A stretch of DNA of 64,000 nucleotides from Solimicrobium sp040544425 (GCA_040544425.1 JBEONO010000020.1:4705-68704); one strand, 5' to 3'; shown: positions 5,908-14,376, counted from the first letter of the stretch. A program made the numbers and translations. Notes: generated by a model from the sequence alone, not told the origin.

Positions 5908-8508
5908 ATGACCGTCGAAGATCCCAAACACACCCCGATGATGCAGCAGTATCTGCGCATAAAGGCAGACTACCCAGACACTCTGGTGTTCTATCGGATG
6001 GGCGACTTTTACGAGTTATTCTTTGACGATGCTGAAAAAGCCTCGCGCCTGATCGGCATCACGCTGACCCAGCGCGGCAGCTCGGGTGGTAATGCGATCA
6101 AAATGGCTGGTGTGCCCTATCATTCGGTGGATACCTATCTGGCCAAGCTGATCAAGCTGGGCGAATCGATTGCCATCTGCGAGCAGATCGGCGACCCGGC
6201 GACCAGCAAAGGTCCGGTCGAACGCAAAGTGATGCGCGTGATTACGCCAGGTACTTTGACTGAATCAGATCTGCTGCCAGCTAAATCCGAACGTCCTTTG
6301 CTGGCGATCTCGGTTTCCAATCAACGCAAACAGCTTTTAGTCGGCTTTGCCTGGATTTCACTCTCCAGCGGGGCACTGCGCCTGCTGGAAATCAGTGTCA
6401 CTGAAAAGACGCTGCACCACCAGGTTCTTCAGGAATGTGAGCGGATCGCCGCGGCTGAAATTTTATACACCGACGAATTAAATCAGGACATGCTTGCTGG
6501 CTTGGGCAACAAGCTGACAACGCTGCCGAGCTGGCATTTCGATTTCACCCATGCGAAAAAATCTTTGCAGGATCAGCTCGGCGTTGCGAACCTGGCCGGC
6601 TTTGGCGCCGAAAATGCAACCGCCGCGATTACTGCCGCCGGTGCCCTGTTGCGCTATCTGCAATCGACTCAGGGCAACAACCTGCGACACATTAATAGTC
6701 TGACGCTGGAAACAGTCGACGAGTTTATCGGACTGGACGCCATCACACGACGCAATCTGGAACTGACCGAAACAATCCGCGGACAGGAATCCCCTACCCT
6801 GTTTTCCTTGCTGGATCATTGCCGCACCAGCATGGGCTCACGCCTGCTGCGCCACTGGCTGCATCATCCGGGTCGTGCGCAACAGCAGGCAATATCGCGC
6901 CACCAGGCAATCCAGACCTTGATCGAGTCTGATCAATGCGACAGTTTGATCACCACGCTGACAGACATTCCCGATATCGAACGCATTACCACCCGCATCG
7001 CTCTAGGCTCAGCACGGCCGCGTGATCTGGCTGGATTGCGCACCGGACTGCAACAGCTTCCCGTTTTGCAGAATGTGCTGGAATCAATTGCAGCCGGTAC
7101 GCCGTTGCTCGAACAATTATTAAAATACATCGCCACACCCGACGCCTGTCAGCACTTGTTGGAAATTGCCATCATGCCTGAACCTGCCACGATGGTGCGG
7201 GACGGTGGTGTGATTGCGCAGGGCTTTGACGCGGAGCTGGATGAATTGCGCGGCCTGTCGGAAAACGCCGGGCAATTTCTGGTGGATCTGGAAACCCGCG
7301 AACGCGCCGCAACCGGGATCGCCAATCTGCGCGTTGAATATAATCGGGTACACGGCTTTTACATCGAGGTCACGCACGGCCAGACCGACAAAGTACCGGA
7401 ACACTATCGACGTCGTCAGACATTAAAAAATGCCGAACGCTACATCACACCGGAATTGAAAGCGTTTGAAGACAAGGCCCTGTCGGCGCAGGATCGTGCA
7501 CTGGTGCGTGAAAAGTATTTGTATGAACAGGTCATGCAGCAATTGCTGCCCTACATCGTTGAACTGCAAACGGTGGCGCATGGTCTGGCGCAACTGGATT
7601 GTCTGGTCGCGTTGACTGACCATGCCACACGCCATCAATGGTGTGCGCCCAAGCTGGTCAGCGAGCCGGTTCTGGATATTGTGCAAGGTCGGCACCCAGT
7701 GGTCGAAAACCAGATTGAACGATTTATCGCCAACGATTGCCAGCTCAATGGAGATCGCAAGCTGTTATTGATCACCGGCCCGAATATGGGCGGTAAATCG
7801 ACCTATATGCGCCAGGTCGCATTGATGACCTTGTTGGCCTACGTCGGCAGTTTTGTTCCGGCCAATCAGGCCGTGATCGGCCCGATTGACCGCATCTTTA
7901 CCCGCATCGGCGCAGCTGATGATCTGGCTGGTGGACGCTCAACTTTTATGGTCGAGATGACTGAATCAGCTGCCATTCTCAACGCCGCCACTGAAAACTC
8001 GCTGGTACTGATGGATGAAGTAGGCCGCGGCACATCAACATTTGACGGACTGGCACTGGCATGGGCCATCGCGAAGCAGCTGATCACGCACACCAACAGC
8101 TATACCTTGTTCGCCACCCATTATTTTGAACTGACCCAACTTCCCGAGGCCCACCCAACCGCGCACAATGTGCATTTATCGGCGGTGGAACATAAGGAGA
8201 CGATCGTCTTTTTACACGCAGTACAAAATGGCCCGGCTTCGCAAAGCTATGGTTTGCAGGTGGCGCAGCTGGCAGGCATTCCAGCGCCCGTCATTCGCGC
8301 TGCGCGAAAGCATCTGGCTGAACTGGAAGCGCATTCGATACAAAGCACACCACAGTTTGATTTGTTCGCCACCACTAAACATGCTGAAGCGATTGAGGAA
8401 CCAGAGCACCCATTGCAACTGGCGCTTGATAATATCGACCCAGATATGCTCAGTCCGCGTGAAGCGTTAGACGTGTTATACCGACTCAAGAAAGCTGCTG
8501 AACGCTGA
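5908..8508 (+). CDS. mutS: DNA mismatch repair protein MutS
   Basis: MutS finds base mismatches and small loops in newly copied DNA and, with MutL, starts strand-specific repair. The protein has 866 residues, close to the usual 850-880. The mismatch-reading Phe-x-Glu motif is present as F34-Y35-E36 (MGDFYELF). The C-terminal ATPase has the Walker A GPNMGGKSTYMRQ (about residue 620), the Walker B/signature region LVLMDEVGRGTSTFDG, and ATHYFELTQL. It ends with the helix-turn-helix dimer region and LSPREALDVLYRLKK. It stands alone between two pentapeptide-protein genes, unlike the housekeeping clusters elsewhere in the window. Nothing looks damaged. Confidence 0.97.
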   Translation: MTVEDPKHTPMMQQYLRIKADYPDTLVFYRMGDFYELFFDDAEKASRLIGITLTQRGSSGGNAIKMAGVPYHSVDTYLAKLIKLGESIAICEQIGDPATSKGPVERKVMRVITPGTLTESDLLPAKSERPLLAISVSNQRKQLLVGFAWISLSSGALRLLEISVTEKTLHHQVLQECERIAAAEILYTDELNQDMLAGLGNKLTTLPSWHFDFTHAKKSLQDQLGVANLAGFGAENATAAITAAGALLRYLQSTQGNNLRHINSLTLETVDEFIGLDAITRRNLELTETIRGQESPTLFSLLDHCRTSMGSRLLRHWLHHPGRAQQQAISRHQAIQTLIESDQCDSLITTLTDIPDIERITTRIALGSARPRDLAGLRTGLQQLPVLQNVLESIAAGTPLLEQLLKYIATPDACQHLLEIAIMPEPATMVRDGGVIAQGFDAELDELRGLSENAGQFLVDLETRERAATGIANLRVEYNRVHGFYIEVTHGQTDKVPEHYRRRQTLKNAERYITPELKAFEDKALSAQDRALVREKYLYEQVMQQLLPYIVELQTVAHGLAQLDCLVALTDHATRHQWCAPKLVSEPVLDIVQGRHPVVENQIERFIANDCQLNGDRKLLLITGPNMGGKSTYMRQVALMTLLAYVGSFVPANQAVIGPIDRIFTRIGAADDLAGGRSTFMVEMTESAAILNAATENSLVLMDEVGRGTSTFDGLALAWAIAKQLITHTNSYTLFATHYFELTQLPEAHPTAHNVHLSAVEHKETIVFLHAVQNGPASQSYGLQVAQLAGIPAPVIRAARKHLAELEAHSIQSTPQFDLFATTKHAEAIEEPEHPLQLALDNIDPDMLSPREALDVLYRLKKAAER

Positions 8509-8525
8509 TGACGGCTGGTTCACTG

Positions 8526-9224
8526 TTAAAAACGCGATCGCAGAAAAGTCGCCCGGCTTCGCGGCGGCGCCTCTAACGTGATACTGCTGACAGATTGATC
8601 GGTACTCGATGCGGATGATTGCGTCGTTGCCGCTTTGTCGTGTTCCAGGTCATTCCAGGTCACATTGTCCACTTTGGCACCCTCAATAATCAGGCCCACT
8701 CGAATGGTGCCGGCAAACTGGCCGCATGACATATACGCGTTGGTGAAATTTGCGTCAGTCAGATCTGCGCCGGTCAAGAATTTGACGGCGCTACCGATAA
8801 AAATCGCAGCCCTGGCAGACGCGCCCTCAAAATGGAGACATTGCAAACTCAGATTGCTTAAATCGACACCATCCAGAATTATTTTTTTCCCGTCAGACCG
8901 GATTTTTTCCATGATTAAATTGATCTGCGGCTCAGCATTCAAAAAATAATCGGTGGCATTTTCGAACAGGCCTCGAATTGCTGCCCGATCAAAATCAGAT
9001 GTTTGCAACGCAATTTCAATACCGATAAGAATATTGCGATTGAATTCATTGTCCAATACCTTTCCTGCGTCATCAAATTGCAGCTTTGTTGATACCAGTT
9101 CAGGCGTCGCTTCGACCGCGTAGTCAAGGGTAATTTCAAGCGCCTTAGTCGAAATATGACTCAAGCTTTGACGTAGAGAATCAGACCGTTCATATAGCGA
9201 TCCATATGGCTGTTTGCTTATCAT
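8526..9224 (-). CDS. Short pentapeptide-repeat-containing protein
   Basis: About 232 residues. The ATG at 9224 has GGAG 8 nt upstream and is preferred to the GTG three codons earlier. Residues 1-130 are mostly helical and not recognised. Residues about 135-200 form a short run of pentapeptide-like units (VDLSNLSLQCLHFEG, TGADLTDANFTNAYM), ending before a Ser-rich tail with TTQSSASSTDQSVSS. It converges with mutS, with 17 bp between the stops. It could be a distant relative of the 633-residue protein across mutS, with the domain order (polar region and pentapeptides) rearranged. No signal peptide; function unknown. Confidence 0.7.
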   Translation of the reverse strand: MISKQPYGSLYERSDSLRQSLSHISTKALEITLDYAVEATPELVSTKLQFDDAGKVLDNEFNRNILIGIEIALQTSDFDRAAIRGLFENATDYFLNAEPQINLIMEKIRSDGKKIILDGVDLSNLSLQCLHFEGASARAAIFIGSAVKFLTGADLTDANFTNAYMSCGQFAGTIRVGLIIEGAKVDNVTWNDLEHDKAATTQSSASSTDQSVSSITLEAPPRSRATFLRSRF

Positions 9225-9323
9225 GACATTCACTCCATCTAATTAATCGCAGCCAGAGATTGGGCGATTTCGGTCCGGGATTTTGAACACTCAAAGCAAA
9301 AAAACTATCGGTAAATACCCTGA

Positions 9324-9962
9324 TTAATCGAACAATGTGTCGCTGCGAGCTGCAACAATGTGCTCGTGGAGAGTTTGCAACTGAGACGCCAGCACACGAT
9401 GGACAGACAGTTCTGGCAATTCGGATATCGGAAAGTAGCCGGCCGCGCAAGTCTCGCCGGTGTGTTGCAGCAACGTGCCGCCAAGTATGTCGCAATAAAA
9501 AAAAGCTTTATAGGCATGTGGAATTTGCGGCGGATGCGGATGTTTATGTTTATCGAACAATGCCAGCAATTGCCGTACTCGCACCTGCAGACCGACTTCC
9601 TCACCCACTTCGCGATACACTGCTTCAGATGGTGATTCGCCCACGTCGCAAAATCCGCCTGGTAACGACCATCGGCCATCGCTGGTTTCTTTGATCAATA
9701 AAACATGTTGATCCGCATTTAATATCAAGGCCCGCACGTCCACTTTTGGTGTGGCATAACCTTGGTCCAACGCCAGCCAGTCACTCAGTTCGGATTCTTT
9801 ATAGTTGGAAATTTGGGCGCAAAACTTGATCGCAGCGCCACACAGTAAATTGAACCGCTCGACATCGTACACATCTTTTGAATAAGCCAGACCAGTCTGC
9901 GAAGTGGCAAATACCAGTTCAATAAAATCGACCAGGCCATCTCGTGCTGTACGTTGCGCCAT
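9324..9962 (-). CDS. Nudix hydrolase with N-terminal Nudix-associated domain
   Basis: Nudix enzymes cleave nucleoside diphosphates linked to another group; the substrate here is unknown, with ADP-ribose or a related sugar nucleotide possible. The Nudix box GFCDVGESPSEAVYREVGEE matches G-x5-E-x7-REU-x-EE-x-G, around residues 115-137, preceded by the usual RWSLPGG. Residues 1-70 resemble the small helical domain found in front of many such enzymes. Start taken as ATG 9962 (212 residues); a TTG eleven codons upstream lacks a ribosome-binding site. It lies 99 bp upstream of the short pentapeptide gene on the same strand, so they could be transcribed together. Confidence 0.85.
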   Translation of the reverse strand: MAQRTARDGLVDFIELVFATSQTGLAYSKDVYDVERFNLLCGAAIKFCAQISNYKESELSDWLALDQGYATPKVDVRALILNADQHVLLIKETSDGRWSLPGGFCDVGESPSEAVYREVGEEVGLQVRVRQLLALFDKHKHPHPPQIPHAYKAFFYCDILGGTLLQHTGETCAAGYFPISELPELSVHRVLASQLQTLHEHIVAARSDTLFD

Positions 9963-10061
9963 ATCCCGCCCAGTCCAAAAGCGACCATTGTACAAATGTT
10001 TGACGAGGCATTTTGACTAATTGTCTAAGTAGATTCCTTAGTTTACAAATTCAAATGGCGG

Positions 10062-10100
10062 AAAAAAATCGCAACCGGATTGAACACCGGCTGCGATTTT
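10062..10100 (-). terminator. Terminator of slyD
   Basis: Arms 10065-10078 and 10087-10100 pair over 14 bp with one mismatch around an 8-nt loop. Read on the minus strand the stem is followed by seven Ts (10068-10062), right after the slyD stop codon. Confidence 0.8.
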
Positions 10101-10115
10101 CAGGTATGGATCAGG

Positions 10116-10652
10116 CTAATGAATAACGTGGGTGCGATATTCTGCGCCATTGTCATCGTCATCGTCTTCATGATGGCCGTAAGTGTCGTGCACGTGTTCA
10201 TGCTTGATCTCGTCTTCGGTTGCGGCACGCACTTCGGTCACGTGCAAACCAAAGCGCAGAGCGACACCAGCCAAAGGATGATTGCCATCCAAAACAACCT
10301 TGTCGTCGGCAATATCCGTTACGGTGAAAATAAGTTCATCTCCACTGTCGTCTTCTTCGTCTGGAATGCCTTCAAACTGCATGCCAACTTCCAGCGGGCT
10401 GGGAAGGCGGCTGCGCGGTTCGACTTTTACCAGTTCTGCATCGTATTCACCGAATGCGTCTTCCGGCTCCAGCTGAATTTCAGTCTTGAAACCGAGTTCC
10501 TGGCCATCCAGGGCTGCTTCGATCTTGGGTAAGGTACTCTCATAGCCACCATGTAAGTACACCATAGGGTCATTGCCTTGCTCGATCACATTGCCTTGCG
10601 CATCGGATAGGACGTATTCAACAGTCACTACCGTATTTTTACTGATTTTCAT
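10116..10652 (-). CDS. slyD: FKBP-type peptidyl-prolyl isomerase, SlyD-like
   Basis: Speeds cis-trans isomerisation of prolyl bonds and acts as a folding helper in the cytoplasm; SlyD also delivers nickel in some bacteria. The 178-residue protein starts at ATG 10652 with AAGGAAG 4 nt upstream. The N-terminal FKBP core has VEYVLSDAQGNVIEQ and the YLHGGY segment, with the inserted IF chaperone domain (LEPEDAFGEYDAELV) near residues 70-125. The C-terminus is His- and Asp-rich (KHEHVHDTYGHHEDDDDDNG), as in metal-binding SlyD, though shorter than in E. coli. Divergent from roxA; their promoters overlap in an 87-bp gap. Confidence 0.9.
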   Translation of the reverse strand: MKISKNTVVTVEYVLSDAQGNVIEQGNDPMVYLHGGYESTLPKIEAALDGQELGFKTEIQLEPEDAFGEYDAELVKVEPRSRLPSPLEVGMQFEGIPDEEDDSGDELIFTVTDIADDKVVLDGNHPLAGVALRFGLHVTEVRAATEDEIKHEHVHDTYGHHEDDDDDNGAEYRTHVIH

Positions 10653-10692
10653 ACTACTTCCTTTCAATGAACCCGAATCCGATTGGACGTGG

Positions 10693-10724
10693 ATTATACC
10701 TAACTGGTCATTTCCCTGTGTCAA
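10693..10724 (-). promoter_or_regulatory. Possible slyD promoter
   Basis: On the minus strand a perfect TTGACA (10724-10719) and a perfect TATAAT (10698-10693) are separated by 20 bp, longer than the preferred 17. It overlaps the roxA promoter on the other strand. Confidence 0.4.
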
Positions 10725-10733
10725 CCATATAAT
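10705..10733 (+). promoter_or_regulatory. roxA promoter implying a leaderless mRNA
   Basis: TGGTCA (10705-10710), a 17-bp spacer and a perfect TATAAT (10728-10733). The expected transcription start, about 7 nt on, falls at the A of the ATG at 10740. No ribosome-binding site precedes that ATG. Confidence 0.6.
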
Positions 10734-10739
10734 ACTCCC

Positions 10740-11864
10740 ATGAAAAAACTTACACTACTAGGCGATCTTACCCCAGAAGAATTTTTGCGCGACTATTGGC
10801 ACAAAAAACCATTATTAATTCGCGCTGCCATTCCAGGGTTCCAGGCCCCGATCGAACTTAAAGATTTAATTGGGCTGGCTAAACAAGAGGATGTCGAATC
10901 GCGACTTATCACCTTTTTCAAGAATCAATGGAAATTGCAAAGCGGCCCGTTTGCCGACTTGCCCGCCACTGGCAAGAAAGCCTGGACCTTGCTCGTCCAG
11001 GGCGCAAACCTGCATCATCAGGCAGCCGATGCATTGTTAAGGCAATTTAATTTCTTACCTGATGCCCGGCTGGATGACTTGATGATCAGTTACGCGACTG
11101 ACGGTGGCGGTGTCGGACCCCATTTCGACTCCTATGACGTCTTTCTGCTGCAGGCCAAAGGGCAGCGCCGCTGGCAAATCAGCACGCAGTCAGATCTGAC
11201 CCTGGTCGAGGGAATGCCCCTCAAAATTTTGCGGAACTTTGCGCCCGAACAGGAATTCATTTTAGAACCTGGCGACATGCTGTATTTGCCACCGCACTGC
11301 GCACACGATGGCGTAGCAATTGGCGAGTGCATGACTTATTCAATTGGTTTTCGCGCTCCCACCTATCAGGAACTAGGCGAGGCGTTTTTGCAGTTTATGG
11401 CCGACTCGATCGATTTGCCGGGACGTTGTTCGGACACTGACTTAAAGGTGAGCAAACACCCCGCTGAAATCAGCAAAGATATGCTGGATACGGTGTCACG
11501 AGAATTAAAGAAAGTCGAATTTACTCAGGACGATTTTGCGGTCTTCATCGGCGAATATTTATCGTCGCCAAAACCATCGGTGTTCTTCAACCTGCCTGAA
11601 AAACCGCTGCCACCCAGCAAATTTTTAAGCTCGGCCAAGCAACGCGGCATTCAATTGACTCTCAAAACGCGCATGTTATACCGCGGTAAAAATATATTTA
11701 TCAATGGTGAATCATTTGGCGTGACCGGTAATGACAAAAACCTGTTGGTTCAATTGGCCAATCTGCGCGAGCTCGATGGCGCTTCCGTTGCCAGCGCGTC
11801 AAACGATATGCTGGAAACTTTGTGTATCTGGTATGAAGACGGTTGGATTGCGATCAATTCTTGA
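10740..11864 (+). CDS. roxA: Ribosomal oxygenase RoxA/YcfD-like (JmjC/cupin) protein
   Basis: Members of this family are Fe(II)/2-oxoglutarate oxygenases; E. coli YcfD (RoxA) hydroxylates an arginine of ribosomal protein uL16. The 374-residue length is typical. The iron-binding HxD is seen in GVGPHFDSYDVF (about residues 123-134) and the distal His in LPPHCAHDGV (about 183-192). The N-terminal EEFLRDYWHKKPLLIR segment is characteristic. The C-terminal third carries the dimerisation and winged-helix part. The start is at ATG 10740, within the reach of the promoter, so translation is probably leaderless. The symbol rests on family resemblance; the substrate is not shown by sequence. Confidence 0.88.
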   Translation: MKKLTLLGDLTPEEFLRDYWHKKPLLIRAAIPGFQAPIELKDLIGLAKQEDVESRLITFFKNQWKLQSGPFADLPATGKKAWTLLVQGANLHHQAADALLRQFNFLPDARLDDLMISYATDGGGVGPHFDSYDVFLLQAKGQRRWQISTQSDLTLVEGMPLKILRNFAPEQEFILEPGDMLYLPPHCAHDGVAIGECMTYSIGFRAPTYQELGEAFLQFMADSIDLPGRCSDTDLKVSKHPAEISKDMLDTVSRELKKVEFTQDDFAVFIGEYLSSPKPSVFFNLPEKPLPPSKFLSSAKQRGIQLTLKTRMLYRGKNIFINGESFGVTGNDKNLLVQLANLRELDGASVASASNDMLETLCIWYEDGWIAINS

Positions 11865-12023
11865 TGAGGCAAACTGAGCGGACCAGAAATTTATGGCGGA
11901 CACCCCTGACCATACATTATTTCTAGATTCGGTAATTTTCCAATAAGAAACGAATAATTAAGCCTGATTCGACGTGATTTATTGGTTTTTTTAGTGAAAA
12001 TTGGCGGAAAACAACAGCAAATA

Positions 12024-12053
12024 CTGTCACTTTCACAAAAAGGTCATTATAAT
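12024..12053 (+). promoter_or_regulatory. Promoter of the Ala/Pro-rich lipoprotein gene
   Basis: CTGTCA (12024-12029), an 18-bp spacer and a perfect TATAAT (12048-12053). Transcription starting near 12060 would give a leader of about 137 nt. Confidence 0.5.
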
Positions 12054-12069
12054 ACTTGCCTAGGAAACT

Positions 12070-12150
12070 TTCGATAGTTTCATCTTGTAACAACAGGTGA
12101 AATTATCGAAAAAGCCTATTGAGCGATAATTACCGGTAATTATTCATCGC
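12070..12150 (+). promoter_or_regulatory. Two inverted repeats in the lipoprotein leader
   Basis: TTCGATAGTTTCA (12070-12082) pairs with TGAAATTATCGAA (12098-12110), 13 bp with one G-T. ATAATTACCGGTAATTAT (12126-12143) is a perfect 18-bp palindrome flanked by GCG and CGC. They may be RNA folds controlling translation, or a dimeric regulator site. Confidence 0.45.
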
Positions 12151-12196
12151 ATAATTCGATCTGCCTTTTATTGATCTCTACATTGAAAGTTCACAA

Positions 12197-12430
12197 ATGA
12201 AAAAATCTCTTTTATTAGTATCCTTGTTAGCAATCGCTTTAGTTGCATGCAGCAAAAAAGAAGAAGCTGCTCCAGCTCCTGCTCCAGCTCCAGCTGCAGA
12301 AGTAGCTGCTCCAGCTGCTGCTCCAGCTATGGCTCCAGCTGCTGATGCTGCTGCTGCTTCAGCTCCTGCTGCCGCTCCAGCTGCTGACGCTGCTGCTGCT
12401 TCAGCTCCAGCTGCTGCACCTGCTAAGTAA
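12197..12430 (+). CDS. Small Ala/Pro-rich lipoprotein
   Basis: A 77-residue protein with a lipoprotein signal peptide: positively charged start, hydrophobic core and lipobox LVAC with the modified cysteine at residue 18, followed by SKKEEAA. The mature part is only alanine, proline, serine and aspartate, with PAADAAAASAPAAAP occurring twice in tandem. It should be an extended, flexible chain tethered to a membrane; the residue after Cys is Ser, so no inner-membrane retention signal is seen. Similar short AP-rich lipoproteins occur in related bacteria without known function. It has its own promoter and a strong terminator, so it is a single-gene unit and may be well expressed. Confidence 0.75.
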   Translation: MKKSLLLVSLLAIALVACSKKEEAAPAPAPAPAAEVAAPAAAPAMAPAADAAAASAPAAAPAADAAAASAPAAAPAK

Positions 12431-12442
12431 TTTGTAACTTAG

Positions 12443-12471
12443 AAAAAACCGACCTTCGGGTCGGTTTTTTT
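12443..12471 (+). terminator. Rho-independent terminator
   Basis: AAAAAACCGACC-TTCG-GGTCGGTTTTTT, a perfect 12-bp stem with a TTCG loop and a run of seven Ts, 13 bp after the lipoprotein stop codon. Confidence 0.95.
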
Positions 12472-12605
12472 ATATCTGCATCATTGCAAGTCCTGAGATG
12501 ATGTATCAATTTCGCTTTCCCGAATCGCCGAACACTTCTCCAGCAATATAAAACCGTTTCAGTTAGAATCGCGCTCTTACTTTCAAATCAATTCCCAATA
12601 TCATT

Positions 12606-13505
12606 ATGCGCAAAGGTATCATCCTGGCGACCTGCTCCTATCTTGCCTGGGGTTTATTTCCGATCTATTTCAAATCAGTAAGTAACGTTTTACCGGCCGA
12701 AATTTTGTCGCATCGCATATTTTGGGCATTGCCATTTCTGATGCTGATCATGGCCACGCGCGATCAATGGGGATGGCTGTCGAGCTTGATCTCCAGGCCG
12801 AGGGTCTTCTACGGATTTATTGCAAGTGCATCTCTGCTGTCGATCAACTGGTTTATCTATATTTGGGCAGTCAACAATGGCCGCATCGTGGACGCCAGCC
12901 TTGGCTATTTTATTAACCCGATCGTCAATGTACTGCTCGGCTTTATTTTGTTGAAGGAAAGGCTTCGGCCGGTTCAATGGGCATCCGTTGGAATCGCTGC
13001 TGCAGGGGTAGTCTGGCTGGCACTCTTGACCATGCACATGCCGTGGATCAGCCTGGCCCTTGCACTGTCTTTCGGGTCCTATGCACTGTTGCGCAAAACA
13101 GCTGCGCTGGGCGCACTGGAAGGATTAACGCTGGAAACCATGATCTTATTCCCCTGCGCAATGGCCTATCTCATCTACCTGTATTTGCATGGTCAAAGTA
13201 CGTTCACATCAACCTGGACCACTGGCGCTGCCACGCCCTGGTTGCTGATCGCCGGTGGACCGATCACTGCAATCCCGTTGCTGTTCTTTGCCGCCGGTGC
13301 GCGACTGATTCCGATGTCGACTTTGGGAATATTGCAATACATCGCTCCCACCATTCAGCTTCTGATCGGGATCATGATTTATCACGAACCGTTCAGCTCT
13401 GACCGATTGATCGGGTTCATGATAATTTGGAGCGCATTGTTTTTGTATTCAGCCGAAGGGCTGTGGCGCGGCTATCGACAGAGACTGGCAGGTCAGATCA
13501 ACTGA
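12606..13505 (+). CDS. rarD: RarD-type EamA-family transporter
   Basis: A 299-residue inner-membrane protein with about ten hydrophobic segments in two repeated halves, the drug/metabolite transporter fold. The N-terminus (RKGIILATCSYLAWGLFPIYFK) and SVLPAEILSHRIFWALP-like region match the RarD subgroup. RarD was named for chloramphenicol sensitivity; the physiological substrate is unsettled, so transport of a small metabolite is all that can be claimed. It is transcribed toward nadC and the two coding ends overlap by 8 bp on opposite strands. Confidence 0.85.
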   Translation: MRKGIILATCSYLAWGLFPIYFKSVSNVLPAEILSHRIFWALPFLMLIMATRDQWGWLSSLISRPRVFYGFIASASLLSINWFIYIWAVNNGRIVDASLGYFINPIVNVLLGFILLKERLRPVQWASVGIAAAGVVWLALLTMHMPWISLALALSFGSYALLRKTAALGALEGLTLETMILFPCAMAYLIYLYLHGQSTFTSTWTTGAATPWLLIAGGPITAIPLLFFAAGARLIPMSTLGILQYIAPTIQLLIGIMIYHEPFSSDRLIGFMIIWSALFLYSAEGLWRGYRQRLAGQIN

Positions 13506-14376
13506 CACGCAGCGAATAGTCAGTGGCACGCACATCTTTGGTCAGAGCACCGATGGAAATGCGGTCGACACCGGTCTCGGCAATGCCTCTGACGCTACTG
13601 TCGTTGATCCCACCAGATGCCTCGAGCAATGCGCGACCTGCTGAAATACGCACCGCTTCGCGCATCATGGCCAGATCAAAATTATCTAACAGAATAGACG
13701 TTGCCCCTGCTGCCAGGGCTTCATTCAATTCGGCTATCGATTCGACTTCAATCTGAATGCCAACGCCCGCCTGCAATGCCTGCGCGGATTGCAATGCCGC
13801 ACTGATACCACCTGCCGCAGCAATATGATTTTCCTTGACCAGGATCCCGTCATACAGCGCCAGTCGCTGATTCTCGCCACCGCCGACCCGAACTGCGTAT
13901 TTTTGCGCCAGACGTAAACCCGGCAAGGTTTTACGGGTATCCAGAATGGCGGCCTTGCATCCTTCGATCAGCCGAACAAAGTGATTCGTTTTGGTCGCAA
14001 CGCCTGACAACAATTGCAGAAAATTCAGCGCGCTGCGTTCTGCCGTCAACAGGGCCCGGGCAGGCGCATGGATATCACACACCGCACTGTTTGGCGTCAT
14101 CAGATCAGCTTCTGCGTAATGCCAGCTTAATTGCATGTCGGGATGGCATTGCAGCATCACCGCCTCGAACCAGGGCGCGCCACATAAAATGGCCTGCTCG
14201 CGCACGATCACGCGTGCATTCACCCATGCAGAACCGGGAACCAACAGACCTGTGACGTCGCCGCTGCCGATATCTTCCTCCAGGGCGGTTTTCACGTTCG
14301 CTGCCAACGCTGCCACCAATGCATCATCAAATGGTGCAAACGAGTTAACCAGGCGCTTAACCAAATGATTCTCCAT
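13498..14376 (-). CDS. nadC: Nicotinate-nucleotide pyrophosphorylase (quinolinate phosphoribosyltransferase)
   Basis: Joins quinolinate and PRPP to give nicotinate mononucleotide, the step after NadA in NAD synthesis. The 292-residue length is normal. Family landmarks are EEDIGSGDVT near residue 35, TRKTLPGLRLAQKYAV with substrate-binding Arg/Lys near 150, and the C-terminal ILLDNFD and EASGGI strand ends of the barrel. It overlaps nadA by the ATGA arrangement, so the two are translated together. nadB, the enzyme before NadA, is not in the window. Confidence 0.96.
   Translation of the reverse strand: MENHLVKRLVNSFAPFDDALVAALAANVKTALEEDIGSGDVTGLLVPGSAWVNARVIVREQAILCGAPWFEAVMLQCHPDMQLSWHYAEADLMTPNSAVCDIHAPARALLTAERSALNFLQLLSGVATKTNHFVRLIEGCKAAILDTRKTLPGLRLAQKYAVRVGGGENQRLALYDGILVKENHIAAAGGISAALQSAQALQAGVGIQIEVESIAELNEALAAGATSILLDNFDLAMMREAVRISAGRALLEASGGINDSSVRGIAETGVDRISIGALTKDVRATDYSLRVS

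Larger units (their letters stand above)
11865..12196. other. Intergenic region with promoter and structured leader
   Basis: 332 bp between roxA and the lipoprotein gene. The left half shows nothing recognisable. The right half has a promoter (CTGTCA, 18 bp, TATAAT ending at 12053) and about 140 nt of leader with two inverted repeats, described separately. Confidence 0.6.

Noticed and set aside
10080..10532. 150-codon frame antisense to slyD
   Set aside because: Begins inside the slyD terminator and lies wholly opposite a well-supported gene.
12296..12428. Repeated short units as a possible CRISPR or satellite array
   Set aside because: They are codons of the Ala/Pro-rich lipoprotein; there are no spacers of unique sequence.
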